Assembly: GCF_003058325.1 (NCBI RefSeq)
Contig: NZ_CP028844.1
Coordinates: 329,001 to 393,000 of the forward strand
DNA from: Methylobacterium currus
Lineage (GTDB): Bacteria > Pseudomonadota > Alphaproteobacteria > Rhizobiales > Beijerinckiaceae
DNA: 64,000 nucleotides
Direction: 5' to 3'
Part shown: positions 1-8,573 of the stretch, one piece after another
Numbering within the stretch: position 1 is the stretch's first letter
Layout: every line of letters starts with the position of its first letter
Notes under the pieces: model-generated
The model's input: the letters and a program-made list of their open reading frames with translations, nothing else
Told to the model about the DNA's origin: nothing
The model's database searches: none
Position numbers and translations under genes: made by a program

Positions 1-2011
1 GGGCCTCCTGCATCGGCGCGGTCTTGGCGAGCACGTCCTGCAGGATCTTGCCCGCCGTGCGGCCCTTCGCCAGGCGCTCGGCGAAGGGCTTGAGCGGCAG
101 GAACATCACCGCGCCGTTGGTGGTGTTGGTGAAGGTCGCGCCGTCGAAGCCCGCGATGACGACGGTGTTGCCGACGCCGTCGATGTCGAGGGAGCGGCGC
201 GACACCTCTTGTACCACCGCCGTGGTGCGCTCGAGCGCGGAGCCCGGCGGCAGCTGCACCACGACGAGGAGGTAGCCCTGGTCCTGGAGCGGGATGAAGC
301 CGGTCGGCGTGGTGCGGACGAGGTGCAGCACGCCGTAGATCACGCCAGCATAGAGCAGCAGCATGGCGAGCAGCGGCACCAGCCGCCCGGTGAGGAAGCG
401 GATCGTCGCCGCGTAGGCGTTCGCCGTCGCGTCGAAGGCGCGGTTGAAGGTGTTGGCCGCCCAGGTGCCGAAGCGGGCCACGAAGAAGCGCGGCCGGTGG
501 TGCTCGGAATGGGGCTTCAGCAGCAGCTTGCAGAGCGCCGGCGACAGCGTCAGCGAGTTGAACATCGAGATGATGGTCGAAGCCGCGATGGTGAGCGCGA
601 ACTGCCGGTAGAACTGGCCGGAGATGCCCGGGATGAAGGCGGTCGGGATGAACACCGCCGACAGCACGAGGGCGATCGCGACGACGGCGCCGCCGACCTC
701 GTCCATGGTCTTGTGGGCCGCCTCGCCGGGCGAGAGCCCCTCGGCCATGTTGCGCTCGACGTTCTCCACCACCACGATCGCGTCGTCGACCACGATGCCG
801 ATGGCGAGCACGAGGCCGAACAGCGTCAGGTTGTTGAGCGAGAAGCCGAGCAGCGCCATCACCGCGAAGGTGCCGACGAGCGACACCGGGATCGCGATGA
901 TCGGGATGATCGCGGTGCGCCAGCTCTGCAGGAAGACCAGGATCACCACCACGACGAGGACGATCGCCTCGCCCAGCGTCTTGTAGACCTCGTGCACCGA
1001 CTCGGCGATGAACTCGGTCGGGTTATAGGCGATCTTGTATTCGAGGCCGGGCGGGAAGTCCTTGGCCAGGGTCTTCATCAGCGCCTGGACCTGCTCGGCC
1101 GCCTGGAGGGCGTTGGTGCCGGGACGCTGGAACACGCCGATGCCGATGGCCGGCTGGCCGTTGAGGAACGACTTCGTCGTGTAGTCCTTCTGGCCGAGCT
1201 CGACCCGGGCAATGTCGGAGATCCGGACCAGGCGCCCCTCCGAGGCCTTGACGATCACCTTGCGGAACTCGCTCGGGTCCTGGAACCGGCCCTGCGTCTG
1301 CACGGTGAGCTGGAACGCCTGGTCGGCGGGGGCCGGCGGCGCGCCGAGCGCGCCGGACGCGACCTGGACGTTCTGCTCCTGCAGCGCGTTGATCACGTCG
1401 GTGGTCGAGAGCTGGTAGGAGGCGAGCTTGTTCGGGTCGATCCACAGCCGCAGCGCGTATTCCGAGCCGCCGAACACCGTGATGTCGCCGACGCCGTTGA
1501 GGCGCAACAGCGGATCGCGCAGGCGCAGGTAGATGTAGTTGGCCAGGTAATTCTGGTCGAAGGTGCCGTCGGGCGACAGCACGTGCACGACCATCATCAG
1601 GTCGGGCGAGGACTTGCGGACCGTGACGCCGAGGTTGCGCACGTCGCCGGGCAGGCGCGGCTGGGCGACCGAGAGCCGGTTCTGGACCAGCACGTTGGCG
1701 ATGTCGAGGTTGGTGCCGAGCGCGAAGGTGACGGTCAGCTGCATGTTGCCGTCGTTGGTCGACAGCGACGACATGTACAGCATGTTGTCGACGCCGTTGA
1801 TCTCCTGCTCGATCGGCGTCGCGATGGTGGCCGCCACCGTCTCGGCATTGGCGCCCGGGTAGGAGGCGCGCACCACCACGGTCGGCGGCACGATCTCGGG
1901 GTACTGCGAGACCGGCAGCGAGATGTACGAGACGTAGCCGATGATCAGGATGACGATCGAGGTCACCGAGGCGAAGATCGGCCGGTCGACGAAGAAATGG
2001 GCAAAACGCAT
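1..2011 (-). CDS. RND multidrug efflux permease (AcrB/MexF-like), 3' end outside window
   Basis: Inner-membrane subunit of a tripartite RND (HAE1) drug efflux pump, driven by proton import. The reading frame runs from an ATG at 2011 off the left edge, giving about 670 residues of an expected ~1,050. The first transmembrane segment lies at residues 10-30 after a typical MRFAHFFVDRPIFA start. The periplasmic porter region follows, then TM2 onwards. An Asp-Asp pair at about residues 409-410, in the context GIVVDDAIVVVEN, matches the proton-relay aspartates of AcrB. The adaptor gene lies 120 bp upstream on the same strand, so the two are probably one operon. The C-terminal half and any outer-membrane factor lie outside the window. 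The substrate cannot be told from the sequence. Confidence 0.95.
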   Translation of the reverse strand, partial: MRFAHFFVDRPIFASVTSIVILIIGYVSYISLPVSQYPEIVPPTVVVRASYPGANAETVAATIATPIEQEINGVDNMLYMSSLSTNDGNMQLTVTFALGTNLDIANVLVQNRLSVAQPRLPGDVRNLGVTVRKSSPDLMMVVHVLSPDGTFDQNYLANYIYLRLRDPLLRLNGVGDITVFGGSEYALRLWIDPNKLASYQLSTTDVINALQEQNVQVASGALGAPPAPADQAFQLTVQTQGRFQDPSEFRKVIVKASEGRLVRISDIARVELGQKDYTTKSFLNGQPAIGIGVFQRPGTNALQAAEQVQALMKTLAKDFPPGLEYKIAYNPTEFIAESVHEVYKTLGEAIVLVVVVILVFLQSWRTAIIPIIAIPVSLVGTFAVMALLGFSLNNLTLFGLVLAIGIVVDDAIVVVENVERNMAEGLSPGEAAHKTMDEVGGAVVAIALVLSAVFIPTAFIPGISGQFYRQFALTIAASTIISMFNSLTLSPALCKLLLKPHSEHHRPRFFVARFGTWAANTFNRAFDATANAYAATIRFLTGRLVPLLAMLLLYAGVIYGVLHLVRTTPTGFIPLQDQGYLLVVVQLPPGSALERTTAVVQEVSRRSLDIDGVGNTVVIAGFDGATFTNTTNGAVMFLPLKPFAERLAKGRTAGKILQDVLAKTAPMQEA

Positions 2012-2131
2012 CGGTGGGCCTCTCGCGCCCGTCTGCCGGGCGGCGCCCCGCGGCGGGGGCTGTGGCCCCCGCAGTGAGGGCCTGTGGCGTCCTGATGGGA
2101 GCGCCGCCCGAAGGCGGCGCGTCGCGGGCTG

Positions 2132-3265
2132 TTACTGGCGGACCGGCGGCAGTTCCTTGACCTCGGGCGTGACCTTGGCGCCCGGGCGCACCCGGGTGAG
2201 GCCGGTGATCACGATGGTCTCGTCGCCCTTGAGGCCGTCGCGCACCACCCGGTAGCCGTCGATCTTCGGGCCGGGGCGGATGTTGCGCGGCTGGACCACG
2301 TTGTCCGGGCCGACGACGTAGACGAGGCGCTTGTCCTGGTTGGCGCCGATCGCGTCGTCGGGGATCAGCACGCCGCGATAGGGCTTCGAGGCCGGCATGC
2401 TGACGATGCCGAACAGGCCGGGCTTGATGAACCGGTCCGGGTTCTCGACCGTGGCGCGCAACAGCACCGTGCCGGTCGCCTCGTCGACCCGGTTGTCGAC
2501 GAAGTTGAGCACGCCCTTGCGGGTCGGCTTGTCCTCGCCGGTCAGCGCCACCAGGATCGGCACCGTGTGCTCGTTCTGGGTCGCCCCCATGCCGATGCGC
2601 AGCGTTCCCTGATAGGCCAGGAACGAGCGCTCATCGACCGTGAACGAGAAGTAGATCGGGTCGAGGGAGACGATCGTGGTCAGCATCGTCTGGTCGGTGA
2701 TGACGATGTTGCCCTCGGTGACGTTGCGCTGCGAGATTCGCCCGTCGATCGGCGAGCGCACCTCGGTGAAGTCGTAGTTGAGCTGGGCCTGGCGCAGGGC
2801 CGCGGTGGCGCTGTCGACATCGGCCTGGGCCGTCAGGGAGTTCTGCCGGCGCTGGTCGGTGACCTGCTCGGAAATGTTGCCGGACCGGCTCAGCGTCTGG
2901 GCGCGCTCGAGATCGGTCTGGGTGAAGTTCAGCCGGGCCTGGGCCGAGGCCAGGGCCGCCGTGGCCTGGTCGAGGGCGGCCTTGTAGGGCCGCCGGTCGA
3001 TGGTGAAGAGCAGGTCGCCCTTCTTCACCACGGCGCCGTCCTGGAAGTGGATCTTTTGGAGGTAGCCGGTGACCCGGGCCCGCACCTCGACATACTCGAT
3101 CGCGTTGAAGCGGCCGGTGAAGTCGTCGTGCTCCACCACTTCCTTGACCACGGGCTTGGCGACCGTGACCGCCGGGGGCGGCCCGCCGGGCGCCTGGGCC
3201 CGCGCCGGGACACCGGCCATCAGCAGGAGCGCCGGGATCACCGCCGCCAGCCTCAGCCTGCGCAT
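2132..3265 (-). CDS. RND efflux periplasmic adaptor (MexE/AcrA-like membrane fusion protein)
   Basis: Periplasmic adaptor that links the RND permease to an outer-membrane channel. The protein has about 377 residues with a cleavable signal peptide (hydrophobic residues 8-20, then ARAQA). A lipoyl/beta-barrel half motif follows (VEVRARVTGYLQKIHF), then an alpha-hairpin rich in Ala/Gln and the second lipoyl half (RSPIDGRISQRNVTEGN). This is the standard order for the family. I chose the ATG at 3265 because a GGGAGAA ribosome-binding site precedes it and the signal peptide begins at once. In-frame ATGs at 3283 and 3292 are alternatives. The permease gene lies downstream on the same strand. No TetR or MarR regulator is adjacent. 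Confidence 0.93.
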   Translation of the reverse strand: MRRLRLAAVIPALLLMAGVPARAQAPGGPPPAVTVAKPVVKEVVEHDDFTGRFNAIEYVEVRARVTGYLQKIHFQDGAVVKKGDLLFTIDRRPYKAALDQATAALASAQARLNFTQTDLERAQTLSRSGNISEQVTDQRRQNSLTAQADVDSATAALRQAQLNYDFTEVRSPIDGRISQRNVTEGNIVITDQTMLTTIVSLDPIYFSFTVDERSFLAYQGTLRIGMGATQNEHTVPILVALTGEDKPTRKGVLNFVDNRVDEATGTVLLRATVENPDRFIKPGLFGIVSMPASKPYRGVLIPDDAIGANQDKRLVYVVGPDNVVQPRNIRPGPKIDGYRVVRDGLKGDETIVITGLTRVRPGAKVTPEVKELPPVRQ

Positions 3266-3437
3266 ACTCGTTCTCCCGTTCATCTCGTGCATGCGGCCCG
3301 TCGGGAGCGCGGAGCGAGGACCTGAGGGCGCATCCGCGTCGAGGGCCTGGGCCCGACCGGGAACCGCGCCGCCGAGCGGAGCGGCCCCCCGGGGCCTCAA
3401 GGATGGCGAACCGCCCGCGGGCGGGATGGTCTTTCAG

Positions 3438-3758
3438 CTATTCCACGGTCTCGCCGGCATTGGCCCAGTCCTTGAACCCGCCGGCATAATGCTCGGCCAG
3501 GGGGAGGCCCTGGCTCTGGAGGTATTGCAGCGCCCGCGCGGAGCGCACGCCGGCGGCGCAGGACAGGACCGGCCGACGGCCATCCGCGGCGATCAAAGCC
3601 TGCAGCCGCTCGACGTCGAAGCTCGAGAGCGGGAAGGACACCGAGCCCGGGATGTGGCCCGCTTCGAACTCGTTGGGCTCGCGCACGTCGATCAGCAGGA
3701 CGGATCCGTCCGCCAGGCCGCTCTTCACCGCATCCCGATCCCAATCGACGATCGCCAT
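3438..3758 (-). CDS. Single-domain rhodanese-like protein
   Basis: Small cytoplasmic sulfurtransferase-type protein of 106 residues, with one rhodanese domain filling the whole chain. The CDC25-type loop is CAAGVRS with the candidate catalytic Cys at residue 67. The family's DVREPNEFEAGHIPGS signature is at residues 24-39. The start at 3758 (MAIVDWDRD) has GGTGAGA upstream. The longer in-frame extension to 3935 has no rhodanese similarity and is probably non-coding. The physiological sulfur donor and acceptor are unknown. It is transcribed in the same direction as the RND genes but about 170 bp upstream, so it may be independent. Confidence 0.88.
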   Translation of the reverse strand: MAIVDWDRDAVKSGLADGSVLLIDVREPNEFEAGHIPGSVSFPLSSFDVERLQALIAADGRRPVLSCAAGVRSARALQYLQSQGLPLAEHYAGGFKDWANAGETVE

Positions 3759-3918
3759 TGTCTCACCCGAACGTCGACCCAGCGCCGACCCGCAACAGTA
3801 AACGGCGCGCCCGACACTTGTCACCGCGACGCGACGGAGCGGTGACGAATGCGATAAATCATCATCGCTCAGCGTTGCAAGAGCGACCAAGTGCGACCAC
3901 CCACGGGCTGGGTCCCGT

Positions 3919-3938
3919 CTTGTGCGCTGCCGCACAAG
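3919..3938. repeat. Inverted repeat upstream of glycosyltransferase gene
   Basis: Perfect 8-bp inverted repeat CTTGTGCG / CGCACAAG with a CTGC spacer. It lies in the 278-bp divergent gap between the rhodanese and glycosyltransferase genes, about 100 bp before the latter. The size and symmetry suit a dimeric repressor site, but a small hairpin is equally possible. No cognate regulator is adjacent, and the rest of the gap shows nothing I recognise. Confidence 0.35.
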
Positions 3939-4036
3939 CTGGATTCGGCTTGCAGCCCGTCACTGTGTAGGAACGCCGGTGACTGCGTCCCCATTGGTGG
4001 GACCTGACCGTCCCAGGCTCCATCGTTCAAGGCTTC

Positions 4037-5329
4037 ATGCGCCCGCATCCCGTCGCCCTCGACCTCACCCGCCTCGTCACCCGCCTGCGTCACGCGAGCC
4101 CGACCGGGATCGACCGCGTCGATCTGGCCTATGCCCGGCACCTCCTGGCCCAGCCCGGCCCGCGCTTCGGCATCGTCTCGACGCCGTTCGGCCCGAAGGT
4201 GCTCGACCGGGCCCAGATGGCGGGTCTCGTCGCGGTGGCCTTGGCGGCCTGGACCGAGGAGGTCACGGCCGGCGACGACCCCGTCTACCGCGACCTCGCG
4301 GGCCGGCTCGGCCTGCCGCTGCCCGAGGCGGGCACGCTCTCCGCGAAGCGGGACGAGGCGCGCGAGCGGCGCAAGCGACAGGTCCGGGCCTGGATCGACG
4401 CGGTGCGGGCGCCGGGCCCGGAGCGCGTGCCGATGAACGCGCTCTACCTCCACACCTCGCACCTGCGCCTCGACAAGCCGGCGCGGTTCGACTGGCTGTA
4501 CGACCGGCCCGACATCCGGCCGGTCTTCTTCATCCACGACCTGATCCCGATCGAGTATCCCGAATACGGCCGCGCCGGCGAGGACGCGCGGCACTGGGTG
4601 CGGATGGAGACGGTGGCCCGCCACGCGCAAGGCATCGTGGTGAACTCGGCCGATGTCGGGCGTCGCTTCGCCACCCACCTCGCCGGCCTCGGGCGCCGCG
4701 TGCCGCCGGTCACGGTCGGGCCTCTCGGGATCGAGGCGGCCTTCCATGCTGCGTCATCGGGCACGCCTCTGGCGCTACCAGCCCGGCCGTTCTTCCTGGT
4801 CTGCGGCACGATCGAGCCGCGCAAGAACCTCATCAGCCTCTTGACCGCCTGGCGCGAGCTCGCGCAGCGGCACGGAGACGTGACCCCGCGCCTCGTCGTC
4901 GTCGGCCGCCGGGGCTGGGAGAGCGAGAACGTGGTCGACCTCCTGGAACGCTGCCCGGCGGTGCGGCGGCACGTCGTCGAGGCCGCGGGCCTCTCGACCG
5001 CCGGGCTGGTGCGGCTGATGGGCCACGCCACCGCGCTCCTGATGCCCTCCTTCGCCGAGGGCTACGGCCTGCCGGTGCTGGAGGCCGCCGCCACCGGCCT
5101 GCCGGTCGTCGCCTCCGACATCCCGGTCCACCGCGAGATCGCCGGCGGCTTCGCGGAGTTCCTGCATCCGCTCGACGGATTGGGCTGGATGCGGGTGGCG
5201 GAGGCGCTGGCGGCGCCGGGCTCGCCCTTGCGCGCCGCGATGAGGGAGCGCCTCGCGGGCTACCGGGCGCCGACCTGGGCGGACCATTTCGCCCGGGTCG
5301 ACCCGGCGCTGGCGGCCTTGGCGGGGTGA
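4037..5329 (+). CDS. Glycosyltransferase, GT4/GT1-type (GT-B fold)
   Basis: Retaining GT-B glycosyltransferase of 430 residues, probably transferring a sugar from a nucleotide-sugar donor to a cell-surface polysaccharide or a small acceptor. The C-terminal half is typical of GT4: FFLVCGTIEPRKNL opens the donor domain, and MPSFAEGYGLPVLEAAATG carries the E-x7-E region, followed by GLPVVASDIPVHREI. The N-terminal half has the RHASPTGIDRVDLAYARHL segment common in alphaproteobacterial mannosyltransferase-like proteins. There is no signal peptide. The gene stands alone rather than in a polysaccharide cluster, so the acceptor is unknown. An AAGG-type site precedes the ATG. Confidence 0.88.
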   Translation: MRPHPVALDLTRLVTRLRHASPTGIDRVDLAYARHLLAQPGPRFGIVSTPFGPKVLDRAQMAGLVAVALAAWTEEVTAGDDPVYRDLAGRLGLPLPEAGTLSAKRDEARERRKRQVRAWIDAVRAPGPERVPMNALYLHTSHLRLDKPARFDWLYDRPDIRPVFFIHDLIPIEYPEYGRAGEDARHWVRMETVARHAQGIVVNSADVGRRFATHLAGLGRRVPPVTVGPLGIEAAFHAASSGTPLALPARPFFLVCGTIEPRKNLISLLTAWRELAQRHGDVTPRLVVVGRRGWESENVVDLLERCPAVRRHVVEAAGLSTAGLVRLMGHATALLMPSFAEGYGLPVLEAAATGLPVVASDIPVHREIAGGFAEFLHPLDGLGWMRVAEALAAPGSPLRAAMRERLAGYRAPTWADHFARVDPALAALAG

Positions 5330-5440
5330 GGCCGCAGACGGGAGATCGGAGGGCAGTTTTGCGCCCGGGCTGCCGCACGGCTAAGGTTGCGGAACGATTT
5401 CCACGCGGCCCCCAGCCTCGCCGCGGACGAGAAGGCCCGC

Positions 5441-5468
5441 TTCCCCTCTCCCACACGGGAGTAGGGAA
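5441..5468. repeat. REP-like hairpin
   Basis: Interrupted hairpin: outer arms TTCCC/GGGAA and inner arms CTCCC/GGGAG around an ACAC loop. It lies between the glycosyltransferase and the PuuE-UraD gene. The core resembles the copies at 43421-43455 and 43532-43568, so it is probably one member of a dispersed intergenic family. There is no T-tract, so it is not a convincing terminator. Confidence 0.4.
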
Positions 5469-5521
5469 TCCCGCGCGAACTCGTCCGAGGCGGAGGTGAT
5501 GGCCCTCACCGGACCGCGCCC

Positions 5522-6964
5522 ATGACCGACACCCCCTACCCCCGCGACCTCGTCGGCTACGGCCGCACCCCGCCCCACGCGCAGTGGCCGGGCGGCGCCC
5601 GCATCGCGGTGCAGTTCGTCATCAACTACGAGGAGGGCGGCGAGAACTGCCTCCTGCACGGCGACCGGGCCTCGGAGGCCTTCCTGTCGGAGATCGTCGG
5701 CGCGCAGGCCTGGCCGGGCCAGCGCCACATGAGCATGGAATCGATCTACGAGTACGGCTCGCGGGTCGGCTTCTGGCGGCTGCACAAGCTGTTCACCGGG
5801 CGCAAGCTGCCGGTGACGGTCTACGGCGTGGCGACGGCCCTCCAGCGCAACCCGGACGCCGTGGCCGCGATGCGTGAGGCGGGCTGGGAGATCGCCTGCC
5901 ACGGCCTCAAATGGATCGACTACCGCGACTTCTCCTACGAGGAGGAGAAGGCCCATATGAGCGAGGCGGTCCGGATCCACACCGAGGTGACGGGCGAGCG
6001 CCCGCTCGGCTGGTACACGGGGCGCACATCGGAAAATACCCTGCGGCTGGTGATGGAGGAGGGCGGCTTCCTCTACTCGGCGGATTCCTACGCCGACGAC
6101 CTGCCCTACTGGGTCGAGGGACCCCGGGCGCCACAGCTCGTCGTGCCCTACACGCTGGATGCGAACGACATGCGGTTCGCGACGCCGCAGGGCTTCAATT
6201 CCGGCGACCAGTTCTTCGCCTATCTGCGCGATTCCTTCGACGTGCTCTACGCCGAAGGGGCCGAGACGCCCCGGATGCTGTCGGTCGGCCTGCATTGCCG
6301 CCTCGTCGGCCGCCCCGGGCGCGTCGCGGCGCTGGCCCGCTTCCTCGACCACGTGGCGGCGCATGAGGACGTGTGGGTGACGCGGCGCATCGACATCGCC
6401 CGGCACTGGGCGAGGACGCAGGCGCCCGCCGGCCTGACCCCGAGCCGGATGGGTCGTGCCCTGTTCGTGGAGACGTTCGGCGACGTGTTCGAGCATTCGC
6501 CGTGGGTGGCCGACGGCGCCCACGCGGCAGGGCTCTCCGGGATGCAGGACAATGCCGACGGGCTCCATGCCGCCATGGTCGAGGTGATGCGGGCGGCCGA
6601 GCCGGAGCGGCAGCTGGCCCTCATCCGCGCCCATCCCGACCTCGCCGGCCGGGTGGCGTCGGCCGACCTCGCGCCCGAATCCCGCGCCGAGCAGGCTTCG
6701 GCTGGGCTCGACGCCCTCGACCAGGAGGGCCGTGCCCGCTTCCTCGACCTCAACGAGCGCTACCGCGCCCGCCACGGCTTCCCGTTCGTGATGGCGGTGC
6801 GGGGCAAGAGCCCGGACGAGATCCTGTCCCAGCTCGCCGAGCGCCTCGACCATCCGCCCGAGGAGGAGCGGGCCCGGGCGCTCGCCGAGATCGAGACCAT
6901 CGCGCTGCTGCGGCTGCGGCAGAGGCTGCCGTCGCTGCCGGATGTATCGACGGCGACGGCGTAA
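5522..6964 (+). CDS. Fused PuuE-type allantoinase / OHCU decarboxylase (UraD)
   Basis: Bifunctional purine-catabolism protein of 480 residues. Residues 1 to about 305 form a polysaccharide-deacetylase-like allantoinase (PuuE family: PRDLVGYGRTPPHAQWPGGA, INYEEGGE, HGLKWIDYRDF). Residues about 315-475 form OHCU decarboxylase, with the FEHSPWVAD catalytic-His segment and AHPDLAG. Known chemistry: OHCU decarboxylase makes (S)-allantoin from the urate oxidation product, and allantoinase opens it to allantoate, so the fusion joins consecutive steps. No urate oxidase, HIUase or transporter is next to it. It converges on the glutathione transferase gene, with a strong hairpin between them. The domain order is PuuE then UraD, with a short linker. 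Confidence 0.92.
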   Translation: MTDTPYPRDLVGYGRTPPHAQWPGGARIAVQFVINYEEGGENCLLHGDRASEAFLSEIVGAQAWPGQRHMSMESIYEYGSRVGFWRLHKLFTGRKLPVTVYGVATALQRNPDAVAAMREAGWEIACHGLKWIDYRDFSYEEEKAHMSEAVRIHTEVTGERPLGWYTGRTSENTLRLVMEEGGFLYSADSYADDLPYWVEGPRAPQLVVPYTLDANDMRFATPQGFNSGDQFFAYLRDSFDVLYAEGAETPRMLSVGLHCRLVGRPGRVAALARFLDHVAAHEDVWVTRRIDIARHWARTQAPAGLTPSRMGRALFVETFGDVFEHSPWVADGAHAAGLSGMQDNADGLHAAMVEVMRAAEPERQLALIRAHPDLAGRVASADLAPESRAEQASAGLDALDQEGRARFLDLNERYRARHGFPFVMAVRGKSPDEILSQLAERLDHPPEEERARALAEIETIALLRLRQRLPSLPDVSTATA

Positions 6965-6992
6965 TTGCCTCTCGCGAGGCCCGGATTCCTTC

Positions 6993-7032
6993 GTCGTCCC
7001 GGGTTCTCGCCTTCGGCGAGCCCCGGGACGAC
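6993..7032. terminator. Strong bidirectional hairpin between convergent genes
   Basis: Long inverted repeat with outer arms GTCGTCCCGGG / CCCGGGACGAC, extended by CTCGCC/GGCGAG around a TTC loop. It sits in the 116-bp gap between two convergent genes, so it may stop transcription from both sides. It lacks a T-tract, and its sequence looks like a dispersed intergenic repeat, so a REP-type element is the alternative. Confidence 0.5.
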
Positions 7033-7080
7033 CCTGTGGGGGGAAGGCTCGCGTGGCCCTGAAGGGGTGACGCCGTCAGC

Positions 7081-8058
7081 TCAACTTCCGAACCTTTCCG
7101 CCCGCCCATGCGGCGCGTCGTAATCCAGCACCGGCCCGAGCGGCACGATGCCGGTCGGGTTGATGGTCGGGTGGCTCTCGTAATAGTGCCGCTTGATATG
7201 AGTGAGGTTCACCGTCGGGGCGATCCCGGGAATCTGGTAGAGGTCGCGCAAGTAGGGCGCGAGGTTCGGGTAATCGGCGATCCGGCGCAGGTTGCACTTG
7301 AAGTGCCCGACATAGACCGGATCGAACCGCACCAGCGTGGTGAACAGCCGGATGTCGGCCTCGGTCAGGCGATCGCCCATCAGGTAGCGGCCCCGGTCGA
7401 GGCGGGCGTCGAGGGCGTCGAGTTCGTCGAAGAGTGCCGTCACCGCCTCCTCGTAGGCCGCCTGCGCGGTCGCGAAGCCGGCCTTGTAGACGCCGTTATT
7501 GACCCGGTCGTAGACCCGGGCGTTGAGCGCGTCGATCTCGGGCCGCAGATCCTCCGGGTAGAGGTCAGGGCCGCGGCCACCGAACGCGCCGTCGAGCATC
7601 CGGATGATCTCGGCCGATTCGTTCGAGACGATCGTGCCGCGCTGCTTGTCCCACAGGACCGGTACGGTGACCCGGCCGGTGTAATGCGGGTCGGCCTTGA
7701 GGTAGACCTCGTAGAGCCGGGTCGCGCCGTTGACCGTGTCCGGCCCGGCGCCCGGGCTGTCGCCGAACACCCAGCCCTCGGCGCCCATATGCGGATCGAC
7801 CGCCGCGACCGAGATCGCGTCTTCCAGTCCCTTGAGGGCCCGCACGATCAGGGTGCGGTGCGCCCACGGGCAGGCGAGGGAGACGTAGAGATGGTAGCGC
7901 CCCGGCTCAGCCGTGAAGCCGCCCTCCCCGCTCGGGCCGGCCGCGCCGTCCGGCGTGACCCAGTTCCGGAAGGCCGCATCCTTGCGCACGAAGCGCCCGC
8001 CGGTCTCCTTCGTGTCGTACCATCGGTCGTGCCAGACGCCGTCGACCAGAAGCCCCAT
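7081..8058 (-). CDS. Glutathionyl-hydroquinone reductase (YqjG/Ecm4-type GST)
   Basis: Xi-class glutathione transferase of about 325 residues that reduces glutathionyl-hydroquinones to hydroquinones. The thioredoxin-like domain has CPWAHR with the catalytic Cys at residue 63 (LYVSLACPWAHRTLI). The C-terminal helical domain carries YLMGDRLTEADIRLFTTLVRFDPVY, typical of the family. The ATG at 8058 is preceded by GGAGG at good spacing. A GTG one codon upstream is too close to that site. The DUF2147 gene lies 13 bp upstream on the same strand, so they are probably co-transcribed. A role in quinone or aromatic detoxification is inferred from the family. Confidence 0.93.
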   Translation of the reverse strand: MGLLVDGVWHDRWYDTKETGGRFVRKDAAFRNWVTPDGAAGPSGEGGFTAEPGRYHLYVSLACPWAHRTLIVRALKGLEDAISVAAVDPHMGAEGWVFGDSPGAGPDTVNGATRLYEVYLKADPHYTGRVTVPVLWDKQRGTIVSNESAEIIRMLDGAFGGRGPDLYPEDLRPEIDALNARVYDRVNNGVYKAGFATAQAAYEEAVTALFDELDALDARLDRGRYLMGDRLTEADIRLFTTLVRFDPVYVGHFKCNLRRIADYPNLAPYLRDLYQIPGIAPTVNLTHIKRHYYESHPTINPTGIVPLGPVLDYDAPHGRAERFGS

Positions 8059-8071
8059 CACGCCCTCCGCC

Positions 8072-8485
8072 CTAATCCACCCGCGTCCACATCTGCTTCT
8101 TGCAGATCAGCCCGCCGAGCACGCAGCCCGACAGTTCCAGCACGTTCGGCCCCTTCATGGCGAGCTTGCCCGAATAGGTCCGGCCATCGCGAAAATTGTA
8201 GAGCGAGCCCTCCCAGCCCTCGCCGGCCGGGCGCATGTCGCGGGTGAGGGCCACGCCGACGAGGCTGCGGGTGCGCAAGCCGGCGTCGGGATTGTGGACG
8301 TCCCTGGTCTCGCCGGCCAGCACCTTGGCGATCGTGCCGCAATAGCCGGCGCCGCAGCGGCTGATGCGGATCTGCGAATCGCCCGCGGGGGTGAGCCACG
8401 TACCGGCAGGCTGGGGACCCGCCTGCGCGAAGGCCGCGGCCGGGGCGCAGGCGAGGAACAGGGCGGCGAGACGGACGGGACGCAA
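8072..8485 (-). CDS. DUF2147 family secreted protein
   Basis: Small exported protein of 137 residues with a clear signal peptide (MRPVRLAALFLACAPAAAFAQ). The mature domain matches DUF2147, recognised from GTWLTPAGDSQIRISRCG, YCGTIAKV, and the closing LSGCVLGGLICKKQMWTRV. The cysteines in ISRCGAGYC and SGCVLGGLICK could form disulfides in the periplasm. The molecular function of the family is unknown. It precedes the glutathionyl-hydroquinone reductase by 13 bp and probably shares its transcript. Confidence 0.85.
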   Translation of the reverse strand: MRPVRLAALFLACAPAAAFAQAGPQPAGTWLTPAGDSQIRISRCGAGYCGTIAKVLAGETRDVHNPDAGLRTRSLVGVALTRDMRPAGEGWEGSLYNFRDGRTYSGKLAMKGPNVLELSGCVLGGLICKKQMWTRVD

Positions 8486-8573
8486 CGGCGCGGGCTCCGA
8501 CGACGTGAATCGAAGCCCCGACCTAGCGCCTTCGCGCCCGTCCCGCCATGCGGTCAGGCGCTCATCGATGGTG

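Noticed and set aside
209..2077. 622-codon plus-strand frame over the RND permease
   Set aside because: It is Arg/Asp/His/Glu-rich with no domain, and is the antisense shadow of a clear RND permease. Long antisense frames are expected at this GC content.
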